A stretch of 17,300 bases of DNA from an uncultured Prevotella sp. (GTDB lineage Bacteria > Bacteroidota > Bacteroidia > Bacteroidales > Bacteroidaceae): assembly GCA_937880835.1 (NCBI GenBank), contig CALGRN010000345.1, forward strand, positions 1-17,300. Direction: 5' to 3'. Within the stretch, counting starts at the first letter, position 1. Every line of letters starts with the position of its first letter. The notes below the pieces were generated by a model. That model was not told the DNA's origin. It did not search any database and saw only the letters and a program-made list of their open reading frames with translations. Positions 1-7,821 of this stretch are shown one piece after another. The position numbers were made by a program, and so were the translations under genes.

Positions 1-1706
1 TATATAAGTAAGGTAAACACCTGCCGTATCGCTTTGAAATTTCACATCAAGACGGAACTTTGTTTTCTCAACAGAAGACGCAAGGAAATAAACATTCTTC
101 ATCATCAAGTCCCAGTTTCCTTGCTTTGGATTATTGCTTGTATTCTTTAAAGCCTTTACGAACAATGCCTGATTGACATCGGAAATATCTCTTGCGAACT
201 CACCCACCTGATAAGTCTGACCGCCATAGGTGTAGTCGTAAGCTACGGCAAGCACTTGGTCGGTTTGCAATCCTGTTTTTAATGAGACATATCCTAATGC
301 CTCATTAACGGTATATTCTGACGGATTGAGCAGTCTGGCACTTTCAAGTTTCTCATAATCGCTACCTCCGATAAAGCCCGGTATGCCGTCCAACACGCTG
401 GTTGATTGGTCTATGTCGCGTGCAGCAGCATAAGAACTTACTAATGAAGGATATTCAGTGTTTGCATTGTTTGAAGGATTTTGCATTCCGGTAGCACTCC
501 AAATAGGGTTTGAAATCTTCTGATTTTCTCCCAAGTCGGTAAGTGCTATTATGTTTCTTGTGTTCTGTGTGTTTCCCGTTTTGTTCGTTACCCAGATCTC
601 AACGTTGTTTATAGCCACTCCTGTTGTCATGTTCGGCAGTGTCTTCATACTTGCGTCATACTTGTCGCGGAAGTATTGTGAAAGGAAGAAGTGACGATTC
701 TCTTCATAGTTAGCAACGTCTATCTCAAACGGGGTCATCTGTACTCCGCCTTTGGACGATACGCTTTTCGACGAACTTTTCTTCTGCGAAACCACCGTTT
801 GCAACTTTAATCTTCCGAATTGCATATCGGTTCTGATACCGAACAGAGTGCTTGCACCTCTTATCAGCGATGAGTTTGCGGGGAAAGACACGTTTCCTGC
901 CTCAACGAGTTTTATTATCTCATCTTCCTTACCCTCATATTTCAGTTTCAGATTTTGCGAGTCGAAGTCGAAAGTGGCATCGGTGTTGTAGTTCAGGTTC
1001 ATGTTCACCTTGTCGCCAACTTTACCGTTCACGTTCAGATTTATCTTTTCGTCGAAATCCATTGTCGTCGTTTTCCTGTTTCGTATCGGCAACGATGGGT
1101 TTTCGATATTTTTCATTGTGGCTCCGAATTTCAGTTCTGCCGTACCCTGTGTTTTTATTCTTACGCCTCCCGGACCGAATATTTTCTCTGCCGGTCCTAA
1201 GCTGAAATGCATGTCGGCGAAGTCGAATTTCTCTTTCCCCTGAGCCTTTATGATCTCATCGTTCTTTGATCTGAAATAACGTCCGAATGCTCTTTTCTCG
1301 CTCCATTTGCGATATTCTTCGGGCGTCATCATGATAGGTGCGTTGATATATGTATCTCCTATCTTTGAACCTATGATATATCTGTCAAGCGTGTCATTGT
1401 AAACCACGTTTTGTTTCAGATTGTCGGGGCGTGCCAAATCAACCGAACTCGTATCAAGATCATTATAAGTTATTGGCGAAGTGCGCTGTACTTTCCATCG
1501 CGGATTAAGCAAAGAGTCGGGTATTGTCTCTTCTTCTATCTCAACTGCGGGCAGCGGTGTCTTTACGGTATCTTTTTTTTGTTGCGGAACATTACGGGTT
1601 CTGTTGTCTTGCCAGAATGGTAAGATGCTTCCTGACAACATCGAATATACATTGATGCTTATCAGAATGAAAATCAATCCCGTTATATATTTCCTAAATT
1701 TCATTT
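1..1706 (-). CDS. sprA: SprA/Sov, type IX secretion outer-membrane translocon (N-terminal part)
   Basis: This is the first 568 codons of a gene that runs off the left edge; the frame is open throughout. SprA forms the very large outer-membrane barrel through which type IX secretion cargo crosses; family members are roughly 2,400 residues, so only the N-terminal quarter is here. The start at 1706 gives a basic N-terminus and a hydrophobic stretch (about residues 5-25) that fits a signal peptide or anchor. Recognisable SprA features are the lysine/asparagine-rich strand region near residues 219-258 (INLNVNGKVGDKVNMNLNYN) and the segment near 300-345 containing VSQKKSSSKSVSSKGGVQ and FEIDVANYEENRHFFLSQYF, which I recognise from SprA/Sov. 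It lies 87 bp downstream of ruvA on the same strand, and no promoter box is obvious between them, so co-transcription is likely. The ruvA-sprA neighbourhood is, from memory, common in Bacteroidota. Confidence 0.93.
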
Positions 1707-1793
1707 GTTAATGCTCTGCAAGTTCTGGCTGCAATGATGATTGAAATGATTTCTTTGTGTCGAAACTCATGCATGTAAATAGTTTATAGAGTG

Positions 1794-2408
1794 CTATTTA
1801 ATTTGTTTCAACGCTAATTTCACCACCTGTTCAACCGGCAATTCCGGCTGCGATTTCAGTATTTCAACAACAACTTTCGATGATGGAGCGGGCGAGAAAC
1901 CAAGCATGGTAAGCGCACCGACAGCTTCGTCTTTCACACCATTGTTCACCATTGTCGTGTCGCTTGTGCTTACATGCAATTCTTCTACTATTCCGCTTGC
2001 TACCACTTTGTCTTTCAAGTCGACTATTATTCTTTGCGCTGTTCGCGTTCCTATGCCTTTTACTGCTTTCAGCATCTTGTCGTCTCCATTCGCTATAACG
2101 TTACACAGTTCCTTCGGAGATATAGTCGAAAGTATCATGCGTGCGGTGTTTGCGCCCACGCCTGACACCGTTATGAGCAGCCGGTAAAGCTCTCTTTCCT
2201 GTTTAGAATAAAATCCGTAGAGCGTGAAAGAGTCGTCACGACCTCCTGTAACGAGAGATTCCTGCACATATAGCTTGACATCTTTCTTGCCTTGTATTGC
2301 CGAATAGGTGTTGAGAGATATATTAATTGCATATCCTACTCCTGCCGCTTCGACAACGGCAATAGCAGGACTCAGTTCTGTCATCTCGCCCTTTATGTAT
2401 TCTATCAT
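1794..2408 (-). CDS. ruvA: Holliday junction branch migration protein RuvA
   Basis: The 204-residue product has the usual RuvA length. RuvA binds four-way DNA junctions as a tetramer and loads the RuvB motor for branch migration in recombinational repair. The N-terminal OB-fold domain (about 1-63) starts MIEYIKGEM and holds the family pattern GVGYAINIS. Two helix-hairpin-helix motifs follow: VSGVGANTARMIL at 81-93 and VKGIGTRTAQRIIVDLKDK at 116-134. A variable linker (about 138-155) leads to domain III (about 156-204), which contacts RuvB and ends with the three-helix pattern EAVGALTMLGF. The ATG at 2408 begins exactly at the expected family start. It is the probable first gene of a ruvA-sprA transcript. 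I could not find a clear TAnnTTTG box on this strand in the gap upstream. Confidence 0.97.
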   Translation of the reverse strand: MIEYIKGEMTELSPAIAVVEAAGVGYAINISLNTYSAIQGKKDVKLYVQESLVTGGRDDSFTLYGFYSKQERELYRLLITVSGVGANTARMILSTISPKELCNVIANGDDKMLKAVKGIGTRTAQRIIVDLKDKVVASGIVEELHVSTSDTTMVNNGVKDEAVGALTMLGFSPAPSSKVVVEILKSQPELPVEQVVKLALKQIK

Positions 2409-2621
2409 CTTCTGTCGTTTTGTATATATACGTTATTTAAAACGCGCTATGTAAAATATTATTGTATTTTAGGTTAGCAGATTGAGCATAAATGAATGAT
2501 AAATGTGTTGCGCATGTTGCCATAAGACTGTTTCTTGACGTATGTGACATGAAAAATGAATGTCTTTTTATGCTGATTTTAGGCGTAACAGACTAAAACC
2601 TATCATAAATAATTCATTTAT

Positions 2622-2629
2622 TACCTTTG
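2622..2629 (+). promoter_or_regulatory. Orphan -7 promoter box (TACCTTTG)
   Basis: TACCTTTG matches the Bacteroidota primary-sigma -7 consensus TAnnTTTG exactly. No good TTTG box lies about 20 bp upstream, so the match rests on one element. It points away from ruvA, and no long gene starts just after it. The patatin gene is about 330 bp further on and has its own promoter. See the ncRNA candidate at 2636-2802. Confidence 0.4.
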
Positions 2630-2734
2630 CAGCATTTGAATACTTATGAATAAATAAGAATTAATGTCAGCATTCAACAGATGGTGTGACAACCATAAGG
2701 ATTTTTATTGACGGGCAACAAAACAACGCCTTTT

Positions 2735-2777
2735 GTACTAACGGAGTTACGGCATCGGTACTAACGGAGTTATGGCA
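2735..2777 (+). repeat. Two tandem 23-bp repeats with palindromic core (family C)
   Basis: Copies start at 2735 and 2758. The first 20 bases, GTACTAACGGAGTTACGGCA, recur with one difference (C to T at the sixteenth base). Each contains the inverted repeat TAAC-GGA-GTTA. The period of 23 resembles the 22-bp spacing of the other two repeat families in this window, but the sequence is different. Confidence 0.8.
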
Positions 2778-2802
2778 ACAGCACCTGTTCGTTAGTCTTT
2801 TT
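2760..2802 (+). terminator. Terminator-like hairpin with T-run
   Basis: ACTAACG (2760-2766) pairs with CGTTAGT (2790-2796). A second helix, AACAG (2777-2781) with CTGTT (2785-2789), stacks directly under a three-base CAC loop, leaving a 10-nt bulge on the left side. The hairpin is followed by CTTTTT (2797-2802). The ACTAACG in the upstream repeat copy could compete for the same right arm. Confidence 0.4.
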
Positions 2803-2891
2803 ACAGTTCAAAAGAACAATAAGAGATAGATAAAAGGAGTGAGCAACCGTTCGATTGAAGTTGTAGAAATCACGTTATTTTAAAAGGAACA

Positions 2892-2923
2892 TTTCTCTAT
2901 TTTAAAATAATTTTATATATTTG
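2892..2923 (+). promoter_or_regulatory. Promoter of the patatin-like gene
   Basis: TATATTTG at 2916-2923 is a full match to the Bacteroidota -7 consensus. TTTC at 2892-2895 matches three of four bases of the -33 TTTG, with a 20-bp spacer, which is the expected distance. Transcription would start near 2930, leaving a leader of about 33 nt before the ATG at 2963. No Shine-Dalgarno sequence is visible, which is normal in this phylum. Confidence 0.6.
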
Positions 2924-2962
2924 CAAAGAAAACGAAATTAATAACCTCAACTCAACGAAAAT

Positions 2963-4513
2963 ATGACACAGATAGCTATAAGTTTTTCCGGCGGTGGCTT
3001 TCGTGCTTCTTCCTATCACTTGGGCACACTTTCCTATCTTAACCACTTAAAATCAGAAGATGGAAGAACATTTCTCGAACTCGTAAATGCAATGTCCACA
3101 ATATCGGGCGGCACTCTTACCGGGCTATGGTATATGATGAACAAATGCAGGGAAGTGGATACAGAAACGTCTCTTAAAACGCTTTTTGACAAGCTGGCAT
3201 CGGTAGATATAATAGGCAAAGCATGCAAAGATTACTTCAATGCAAGCAACAACAACCAGTCTTTCATAAAAGAACTGACGAAGATATATGATGAACTATT
3301 CTTCGACAATGCAACATTCGGGATTATTCTCGACAGAGCAATAAAGCATAAGGACATTCATTTCTCTGCCAACACCACAGATTTATACAAAGGATTGCAA
3401 TTCAGATTTCAGGCAAGTGTAACGACAAAAAACAACCGCGACACGCAAGGAATATGCGGAAACTACTCATACAGAATTCCAAACATAATAGCATCTCAAA
3501 TTCATTTGTCTGAAATCTTCGCGGCATCATCATGCGTTCCGGGAGGATTTGAACCGTTAATCTTTCCGAATGATTTCAATTTTGCAAGCAAAGAAGAAAA
3601 TGCAGAGTATATCAAATCGGTCGCTTCGATAGGATTAGTGGACGGAGCTGTAACGGGAAATCAAGGCATCGGACCGATATCCAACATTGCAAAACGCACA
3701 GGTATCGACCTTTTCATAATATCAGACGTATGCAGCAGCAGGCTCGAACCTTATGTTCACAAAGACACAAGCATTCTCGAAAACTGGTCGATACACAAAG
3801 TCAACGTTCTGCTCAACATATCTGTCTTGGCAGTAGCACAGTTTCTTCTTTGGGTCCCCGAAGGTTTCTGCAAAGGTTTTTTCACCGGACTGACAATGAT
3901 TGCGTTGGCAATGAGACTCACTACCCTATTCCTTTCGAGAAAATACATCAAGAAGTTTGTTAAAACCATACCGTTCCGATTGAATTGGAAATCATTCCTG
4001 AAAGTAAGTTTGAATAAATACATAAATCTCATTTCAACACGCGCGAAATCTCTCTTCATGGTAAGCAGCAATGTGTTTATGAAACAATTACGCCGACTTG
4101 ACTATGCTACAATATACGAGAATGACAGTTGGAAGAACAGAAGGATTATGAATGCAATATACGAGTTGCAGCAGGGCGAACTATGGTATCTTAACATTCC
4201 GAAGGAGGAACGTGAATTCATGAGACCTACCGACAAGATAGAAAGGAACAGCAAGAAAGCTTCTGAAATGGGAACAACATTGTGGTTCACCGAAGAGGAT
4301 AAGAAAAACAAACTTTTAGAAGCAGTTGTTGCTGCCGGACAATACAATATATGCTGGAATCTTTTGGAATATATTATCAACTTGAAGAAGGACAACAGCA
4401 ATACAAATGAAAATCATCAGATAATCATAAAATGCGAGAAACAACTGCGTGAGGATTGGGAAAAGTTCAAAGAAAATCCGTTCTGGCTGCTGGAAACAAA
4501 GAAGTGGATATAA
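2963..4513 (+). CDS. Patatin-like phospholipase family protein with central membrane segments
   Basis: The 516-residue product has a patatin/cPLA2-type lipid acyl hydrolase domain at its N-terminus. The oxyanion glycine loop is FSGGGFRA (8-15), the nucleophile motif is STISGG with Ser48 as likely nucleophile, and the catalytic acid is Asp227 in LVDGAVTGNQG. The nucleophile sits in an xSGG context, as in cPLA2-like members, instead of the textbook GxSxG. Residues about 280-325 are strongly hydrophobic and could form one or two membrane helices; the remaining 190 residues are charged and unfamiliar to me. There is no signal peptide, so the catalytic domain is probably cytoplasmic and membrane-tethered. 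Substrate unknown; hydrolysis of membrane phospholipid is the family expectation. It is the only plus-strand gene, alone in its transcription unit, and convergent with the glycosyltransferase operon. No nucleotide-cyclase or other defence partner lies beside it. Confidence 0.85.
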   Translation: MTQIAISFSGGGFRASSYHLGTLSYLNHLKSEDGRTFLELVNAMSTISGGTLTGLWYMMNKCREVDTETSLKTLFDKLASVDIIGKACKDYFNASNNNQSFIKELTKIYDELFFDNATFGIILDRAIKHKDIHFSANTTDLYKGLQFRFQASVTTKNNRDTQGICGNYSYRIPNIIASQIHLSEIFAASSCVPGGFEPLIFPNDFNFASKEENAEYIKSVASIGLVDGAVTGNQGIGPISNIAKRTGIDLFIISDVCSSRLEPYVHKDTSILENWSIHKVNVLLNISVLAVAQFLLWVPEGFCKGFFTGLTMIALAMRLTTLFLSRKYIKKFVKTIPFRLNWKSFLKVSLNKYINLISTRAKSLFMVSSNVFMKQLRRLDYATIYENDSWKNRRIMNAIYELQQGELWYLNIPKEEREFMRPTDKIERNSKKASEMGTTLWFTEEDKKNKLLEAVVAAGQYNICWNLLEYIINLKKDNSNTNENHQIIIKCEKQLREDWEKFKENPFWLLETKKWI

Positions 4514-4535
4514 AGGTATAAAAAAGACGAAATTC

Positions 4536-4616
4536 AAAAGCTATTGTTTTGCAATCCGAAAGCTATTGTTTTGCACAGTGAAAGTTATCCTTTTGCGTTG
4601 CAAAACAATAGCTTTT
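4536..4616. repeat. Phased 22-bp repeat array, family A, with inverted terminal unit
   Basis: Three direct units start at 4536 (AAAAGCTATTGTTTTGC), 4558 (GAAAGCTATTGTTTTGC) and 4580 (GAAAGTTATCCTTTTGC), exactly 22 bp apart. A fourth unit at 4600-4616 (GCAAAACAATAGCTTTT) is the exact reverse complement of the first. The array lies between two convergent stop codons (4513 and 4662), so it may also act as a bidirectional terminator hairpin with a 17-bp stem. A related array is at 16259-16340. Confidence 0.9.
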
Positions 4617-4661
4617 ACATTACAACAATAATACACACATAAAAAGGTTGTATATCATGCT

Positions 4662-5771
4662 TCAAGAGTTCTTGCCGAACAGCAGATCATTATAAAAGCG
4701 TTCGTACTGCTTTGCCACTTTTACGTATTCATGATGACGCTTAACATACTCTATACTTTCTTTTTTAAGCTGAGGTATCCGTTCGGGATGTAAAACAAGG
4801 TTTTCTATTTCTTCATACACGCTTTCATAGTTTGGAGCAACGTTTATTATAGGACGCAATTCCTTTTCGTTTATAATCTCATAGTTCTCCGTCTCTCCTC
4901 CGCCTATACATATTATACCTTTCGACATTGCCAACAATGGATTCATCGACGGAGTATAACTGTAAAGCTGGTCTAATATTGCGTCCGAACCGTTCATCAT
5001 CTTCTCATATTCGGCAAAAGGAACTCCTTCTGCAATCTGCAATTCCATCTTTTCCGGATATTTGTTTTTTACATCCATAGCCGCACGCAGCATGATATCC
5101 GTTCCTTTATATTCGCTTCTGCTTTTGCTTATTCCTATGAATATGCGTATAGGATTGTTTGCCGTTGTGTTCTTTTCCGATGTGTCTTCTTTTATCGGAA
5201 ACGGTATGAAGACTGTCTTTTTCGGAAAAGCGGGATTATAACAAACCCAGTATTCATAAAGCCCGGTAACTATTCCGTCGCAGTCTTCTGCTATATATTT
5301 GTTAAGATTTTCTTTTGTAGTGCCCAACCATTCTTTGCGTTCTTTCAGCGCGTTTGCATCGTTTCGCAGATTGTCTCCCATATTGAAATCGCTGTATCGC
5401 AACGGTTTCATACAACAACATGTGTGAACCCAATACCAGTCCATACCAAAGCCACATAATATAACTTTCTTGTTGTGTTTCCTCAGATAGTTATATACCT
5501 TGAATATATGTTCCGCTTTAATTTCAAGAAACATAGGATTTATGAGCTGAACAATGTCGTAATTTCTCATTTTAGGCAATGTCAGACACAGTTTCACGAC
5601 GTATCTAAGTCCGCCAAACTTTCCGTATTGTCTTGTCAAATCAATGTCTCTTGGATAGTTTTTCCAGAAATCGCCGTTTGATACGACAGTTACCTTATGT
5701 CCTAACAGTCTCAATCCTTCCGCAAGAGTTGCATGCACGTTGCTGTATTCGCCTATAAGAAGTATTTTCAT
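4662..5771 (-). CDS. GT-B fold glycosyltransferase (family 4-like)
   Basis: The 369-residue protein has a two-domain GT-B plan. The N-terminal Rossmann half opens with MKILLIGEYSNVHATLAEGLRLLGHKVTVV, a sugar-acceptor-domain start typical of GT4/GT1 enzymes. The C-terminal half contains IFIGISKSRSEYKGTDIMLRAA (about 210-231), where Lys222-Gly matches the usual phosphate-contact position, and then IAEGVPFAEYEKMMNGSDAILDQ and PSMNPLLAMSKGIICIGGGE (about 275-293), the nucleotide-sugar region. The usual E-x7-E motif is not clear. A CCC run at 118-120 is unusual. No membrane segment or signal peptide is seen, so the enzyme is probably cytosolic, working on a lipid-linked or nucleotide-activated glycan. 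Its start overlaps the stop of the preceding glycosyltransferase by 4 bp (ATGA), indicating coupled translation. It is last in a three-gene operon. Donor sugar and acceptor cannot be told. Confidence 0.87.
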   Translation of the reverse strand: MKILLIGEYSNVHATLAEGLRLLGHKVTVVSNGDFWKNYPRDIDLTRQYGKFGGLRYVVKLCLTLPKMRNYDIVQLINPMFLEIKAEHIFKVYNYLRKHNKKVILCGFGMDWYWVHTCCCMKPLRYSDFNMGDNLRNDANALKERKEWLGTTKENLNKYIAEDCDGIVTGLYEYWVCYNPAFPKKTVFIPFPIKEDTSEKNTTANNPIRIFIGISKSRSEYKGTDIMLRAAMDVKNKYPEKMELQIAEGVPFAEYEKMMNGSDAILDQLYSYTPSMNPLLAMSKGIICIGGGETENYEIINEKELRPIINVAPNYESVYEEIENLVLHPERIPQLKKESIEYVKRHHEYVKVAKQYERFYNDLLFGKNS

Positions 5772-6751
5772 CTGCCGAATCTTATTATTGTTCGATAAAG
5801 AAGTTTCCTCATTAATTTGTTTTTGCTCATAATTCTGAACAACTTATATTTCTTTGTATAGTCATTGTCGGGCAGTGGGAACAATCCTTTGCGTTTGAGT
5901 CTGTTTATACGTCTCTCCGTATAATGTTCCGAACGAGTCTGCGATATTACATCATATATATAGTCCATCGTAACCTGATGCACTCTTCTGTTAAGCGCAA
6001 GACGGTCGGCATCGGGCATTGTTGCAGCCATTGTCTGCAATTTAAAGATTATGCTTTCCTTGTCGTTGAGACGTTTTATAATTTGTCTTATGCCTTTATT
6101 TCCGGTTATCGAATTGCTCCGCTTTCTGTAATAATAAGCTTTGACGTTGGTTTTCAGCACGCGCTCGGCACGCAACATCAGCTGCGGTGTGAACTCTTCG
6201 TCCTCATGAATAATGCCCGGAGTAAAGCGCAGGTTGCCCATCACCGTCTTTCTGAACACGTATCCGCAGGCAGAAGCATTCAAATTGTTGTGTCTCATAT
6301 ATTCTATTCCCGACACCATTTCTTCCGTTTTCGGCTCGTTTACGTAATCATTGCTGTCTGAAAGACCGAAAAGCACGATGTCGGGATGCTGAAATCTCAC
6401 TATGTCGAGACAATGATTGTAGGGAGTTTCTATAAGTGCATCGTCACCGTCGATGAATTGTACATACTCGCCGGTACTGATTCTTATACCGGTATTGCGT
6501 GCAATGCTAAGTCCGGAGTTTTCCTGCCTGACATACAAAACGTGTTTCAAGCAGTCAGAGAGACCATTAAGAGGCGACTCAAATGAACCGTCATCAATAA
6601 GAATTATTTCTCTTTCGCTTTCTGTAAGCGATAGCGCGAGTATGCTCTCGATACATTTTTTCAACATATCGATTGGAATGTTATAGCAAGTTATTATAAA
6701 ACTTACCAACGGCTTCTGTAAATTCTGCTTATCTGTTTGTTTAGCTGACAT
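5768..6751 (-). CDS. Family 2 glycosyltransferase (GT-A)
   Basis: The 327-residue protein starts its GT-A domain at about residue 14 with PLVSFIITCYN, followed by IILIDDGS (DDGS at 53-56, nucleotide binding), QENSGLSIARNTGI (about 76-89) and FIDGDD (101-104), the metal-binding DxD-type motif. HEDEEFTP in the central region is the likely acidic acceptor/base motif of this family. The C-terminal part is basic, ending in a cluster of arginine and lysine that may bind the membrane surface. The ATG at 6751 lies inside the preceding glycosyltransferase gene, giving a 49-bp overlap. The next ATG in frame is only after the first conserved strand, so the long overlap seems real. It is the second gene of the glycosyltransferase operon and overlaps the third gene by 4 bp. 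Sugar specificity unknown. Confidence 0.92.
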   Translation of the reverse strand: MSAKQTDKQNLQKPLVSFIITCYNIPIDMLKKCIESILALSLTESEREIILIDDGSFESPLNGLSDCLKHVLYVRQENSGLSIARNTGIRISTGEYVQFIDGDDALIETPYNHCLDIVRFQHPDIVLFGLSDSNDYVNEPKTEEMVSGIEYMRHNNLNASACGYVFRKTVMGNLRFTPGIIHEDEEFTPQLMLRAERVLKTNVKAYYYRKRSNSITGNKGIRQIIKRLNDKESIIFKLQTMAATMPDADRLALNRRVHQVTMDYIYDVISQTRSEHYTERRINRLKRKGLFPLPDNDYTKKYKLFRIMSKNKLMRKLLYRTIIRFGR

Positions 6752-7632
6752 AATCTTTTTACTCCTAATATTTTCAGTGCAACCGCTTTTATTGCGGATG
6801 AGAAGTTGGTGTCTTTCGATATCGCCGGATTGAAATACGGCAGTTTAGGTTCTGTTTCGGTATTCATGTACGCATCCAACTGTATGTTAAGCACTTTCAG
6901 ATAGTATCTGCCGAACTGTTCTTTTAGTTTGCTCGACGAATATTTCCTGATCATGGGTATATGTGCATCCAGCAGCATTTGTTTCTCTTTTCCTTTTGCT
7001 TTTGCCGTTATTCCGTTCTCGTTTTCACAATAATAGTACAAGCCTTTGCCCGTTGTTGCTACAATCTTTGTATTATCCAATATCTTCGGAAGTGTGCGGA
7101 TATCTTCGAAAACGTATCCTTTCGGAAATCTTACTTCATCGAAAAGACGGCGTCTGTATATCTTGTTACAGGCATAAGCATGCTCATAAGCATGACACGA
7201 AAGCCAGTACTCTTCCATATCAAAGTAAGTCTTTTCTTCAAAAGTAAGTTTTTCTGCGTGCTGAGACCCGTAAAACCTGTATATGGGATATTCGAGAATA
7301 TCGTATTCGGGATGTGCCTCCATTATGGACATAAGCTCGCAAAGAGTGTCTCCGCCTATAAAATCATCGGAATCAACGAACGTAATGTAATCGCCCTTTG
7401 CAGACTCTATCCCTTTGTTTCTTGCATCGCTCAGACCTCCGTTCTCTTTGTGTATCACACTTATTCGATTGTCTTCCGATGCAAGCTCGTCGCATATTGC
7501 AGGCGAAAAATCAGGCGAACCGTCGTCAACGAGAACAATTTCAAAGTCGCAGTCACGTTGGTTCGTAATGCTTTCGACGCATCTTCGCAGAGTTTTTTCA
7601 ACCTTATATACGGGAATTATTATGGTGAGCAT
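6703..7632 (-). CDS. Family 2 glycosyltransferase (GT-A)
   Basis: The 309-residue protein is a compact family 2 glycosyltransferase: MLTIIIPVYKVEKTLRRCVESI at the start, IVLVDDGS (DDGS at 36-39), ENGGLSDARNKGI (about 63-75) and FVDSDD (DSDD at 87-90). Later, FEDIRTLPKIL fits the acidic ED motif seen in this family. It is the first gene of the glycosyltransferase operon; a -7 promoter box lies about 40 bp upstream (7672-7679). Members of this group elongate surface polysaccharides, capsules or lipid-A-linked glycans. Since no polymerase, flippase or sugar-nucleotide gene is in the window, the product glycan cannot be named. It shares its layout, but only general motifs, with the next gene, so recent duplication is not evident. 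Confidence 0.93.
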   Translation of the reverse strand: MLTIIIPVYKVEKTLRRCVESITNQRDCDFEIVLVDDGSPDFSPAICDELASEDNRISVIHKENGGLSDARNKGIESAKGDYITFVDSDDFIGGDTLCELMSIMEAHPEYDILEYPIYRFYGSQHAEKLTFEEKTYFDMEEYWLSCHAYEHAYACNKIYRRRLFDEVRFPKGYVFEDIRTLPKILDNTKIVATTGKGLYYYCENENGITAKAKGKEKQMLLDAHIPMIRKYSSSKLKEQFGRYYLKVLNIQLDAYMNTETEPKLPYFNPAISKDTNFSSAIKAVALKILGVKRLCQLNKQISRIYRSRW

Positions 7633-7671
7633 ATTGCACGTAATGTTCCTTAATAATGATTTCTACGAGTG

Positions 7672-7679
7672 CAAACTTA
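7672..7679 (-). promoter_or_regulatory. -7 promoter box of the glycosyltransferase operon
   Basis: On the minus strand this reads TAAGTTTG, an exact TAnnTTTG match, placed so that RNA would begin about 30 nt before the ATG at 7632. No TTTG box is present at the -33 distance. A more complete promoter lies further upstream (7892-7923), so the operon may have two start sites. Confidence 0.45.
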
Positions 7680-7782
7680 CATATTTTTTTTGTTTTATAT
7701 GCAGATTATCATGACAAACTTGGTTCTTTAATCGTAAAATAATAAGTTATCATGCAAAAAGTAAAAACACCTGACGGTATAT

Positions 7783-7821
7783 AAAACAAAAACAGATACT
7801 ATCTTCTCAGACGGTATCTGT
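7783..7821 (-). terminator. Hairpin with T-rich tail, minus strand
   Basis: ACAGATAC (7792-7799) is complementary to GTATCTGT (7814-7821), an 8-bp stem that may extend by a G-U pair, with a 14-nt loop. On the minus strand it is followed by TTTTTGTTTT. It is about 280 bp past the stop of the choice-of-anchor J gene, and about 70 bp past a possible promoter at 7892. It could end the former transcript, or attenuate or end the latter. Confidence 0.45.

Larger units (their letters stand above)
2636..2802 (+). ncRNA. Candidate short transcript between ruvA and the patatin gene
   Basis: A -7 box at 2622-2629 would start RNA near 2636, and a hairpin plus T-run ends at 2802, bounding a transcript of about 165 nt. 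Inside are a 15-codon ORF (ATG at 2664, stop at 2709-2711; product MSAFNRWCDNHKDFY) and two 23-bp direct repeats (2735-2777). Both repeat copies contain ACTAACG, and only one CGTTAGT (2790-2796) is available to pair with them, so two alternative terminator stems are possible. Boundaries are inferred. It matches no RNA family I recognise, and the region could simply be untranslated spacer. Confidence 0.3.

Noticed and set aside
752..1623. Several plus-strand ORFs of 70-117 codons
   Set aside because: They are antisense shadows of sprA, whose minus-strand frame is open and carries recognisable family motifs across the same bases.
2963..4513. CBASS-type or other anti-phage patatin effector
   Set aside because: No CD-NTase, HORMA, TIR or other defence gene is adjacent; neighbours are ruvA and glycosyltransferases. 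The catalytic motifs alone do not support a defence role.
4536..4616. CRISPR array
   Set aside because: Units are about 17 bp with 5-bp gaps and no unique spacers; one unit is inverted; no cas genes are present. It is a phased short-repeat block.
4662..7632. Complete capsule or O-antigen locus
   Set aside because: Only three glycosyltransferases are present, with no flippase, polymerase, chain-length regulator or sugar-nucleotide gene in the window.
6961..7653. 230-codon plus-strand ORF
   Set aside because: It lies opposite a clear family 2 glycosyltransferase, and its translation has no recognisable motif and an odd cysteine/phenylalanine-rich composition.
7706..7757. Short direct repeat TTATCATG(A)CAAA upstream of the glycosyltransferase operon
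   Set aside because: Two AT-rich copies about 40 bp apart with an indel are within what chance would give in this stretch.
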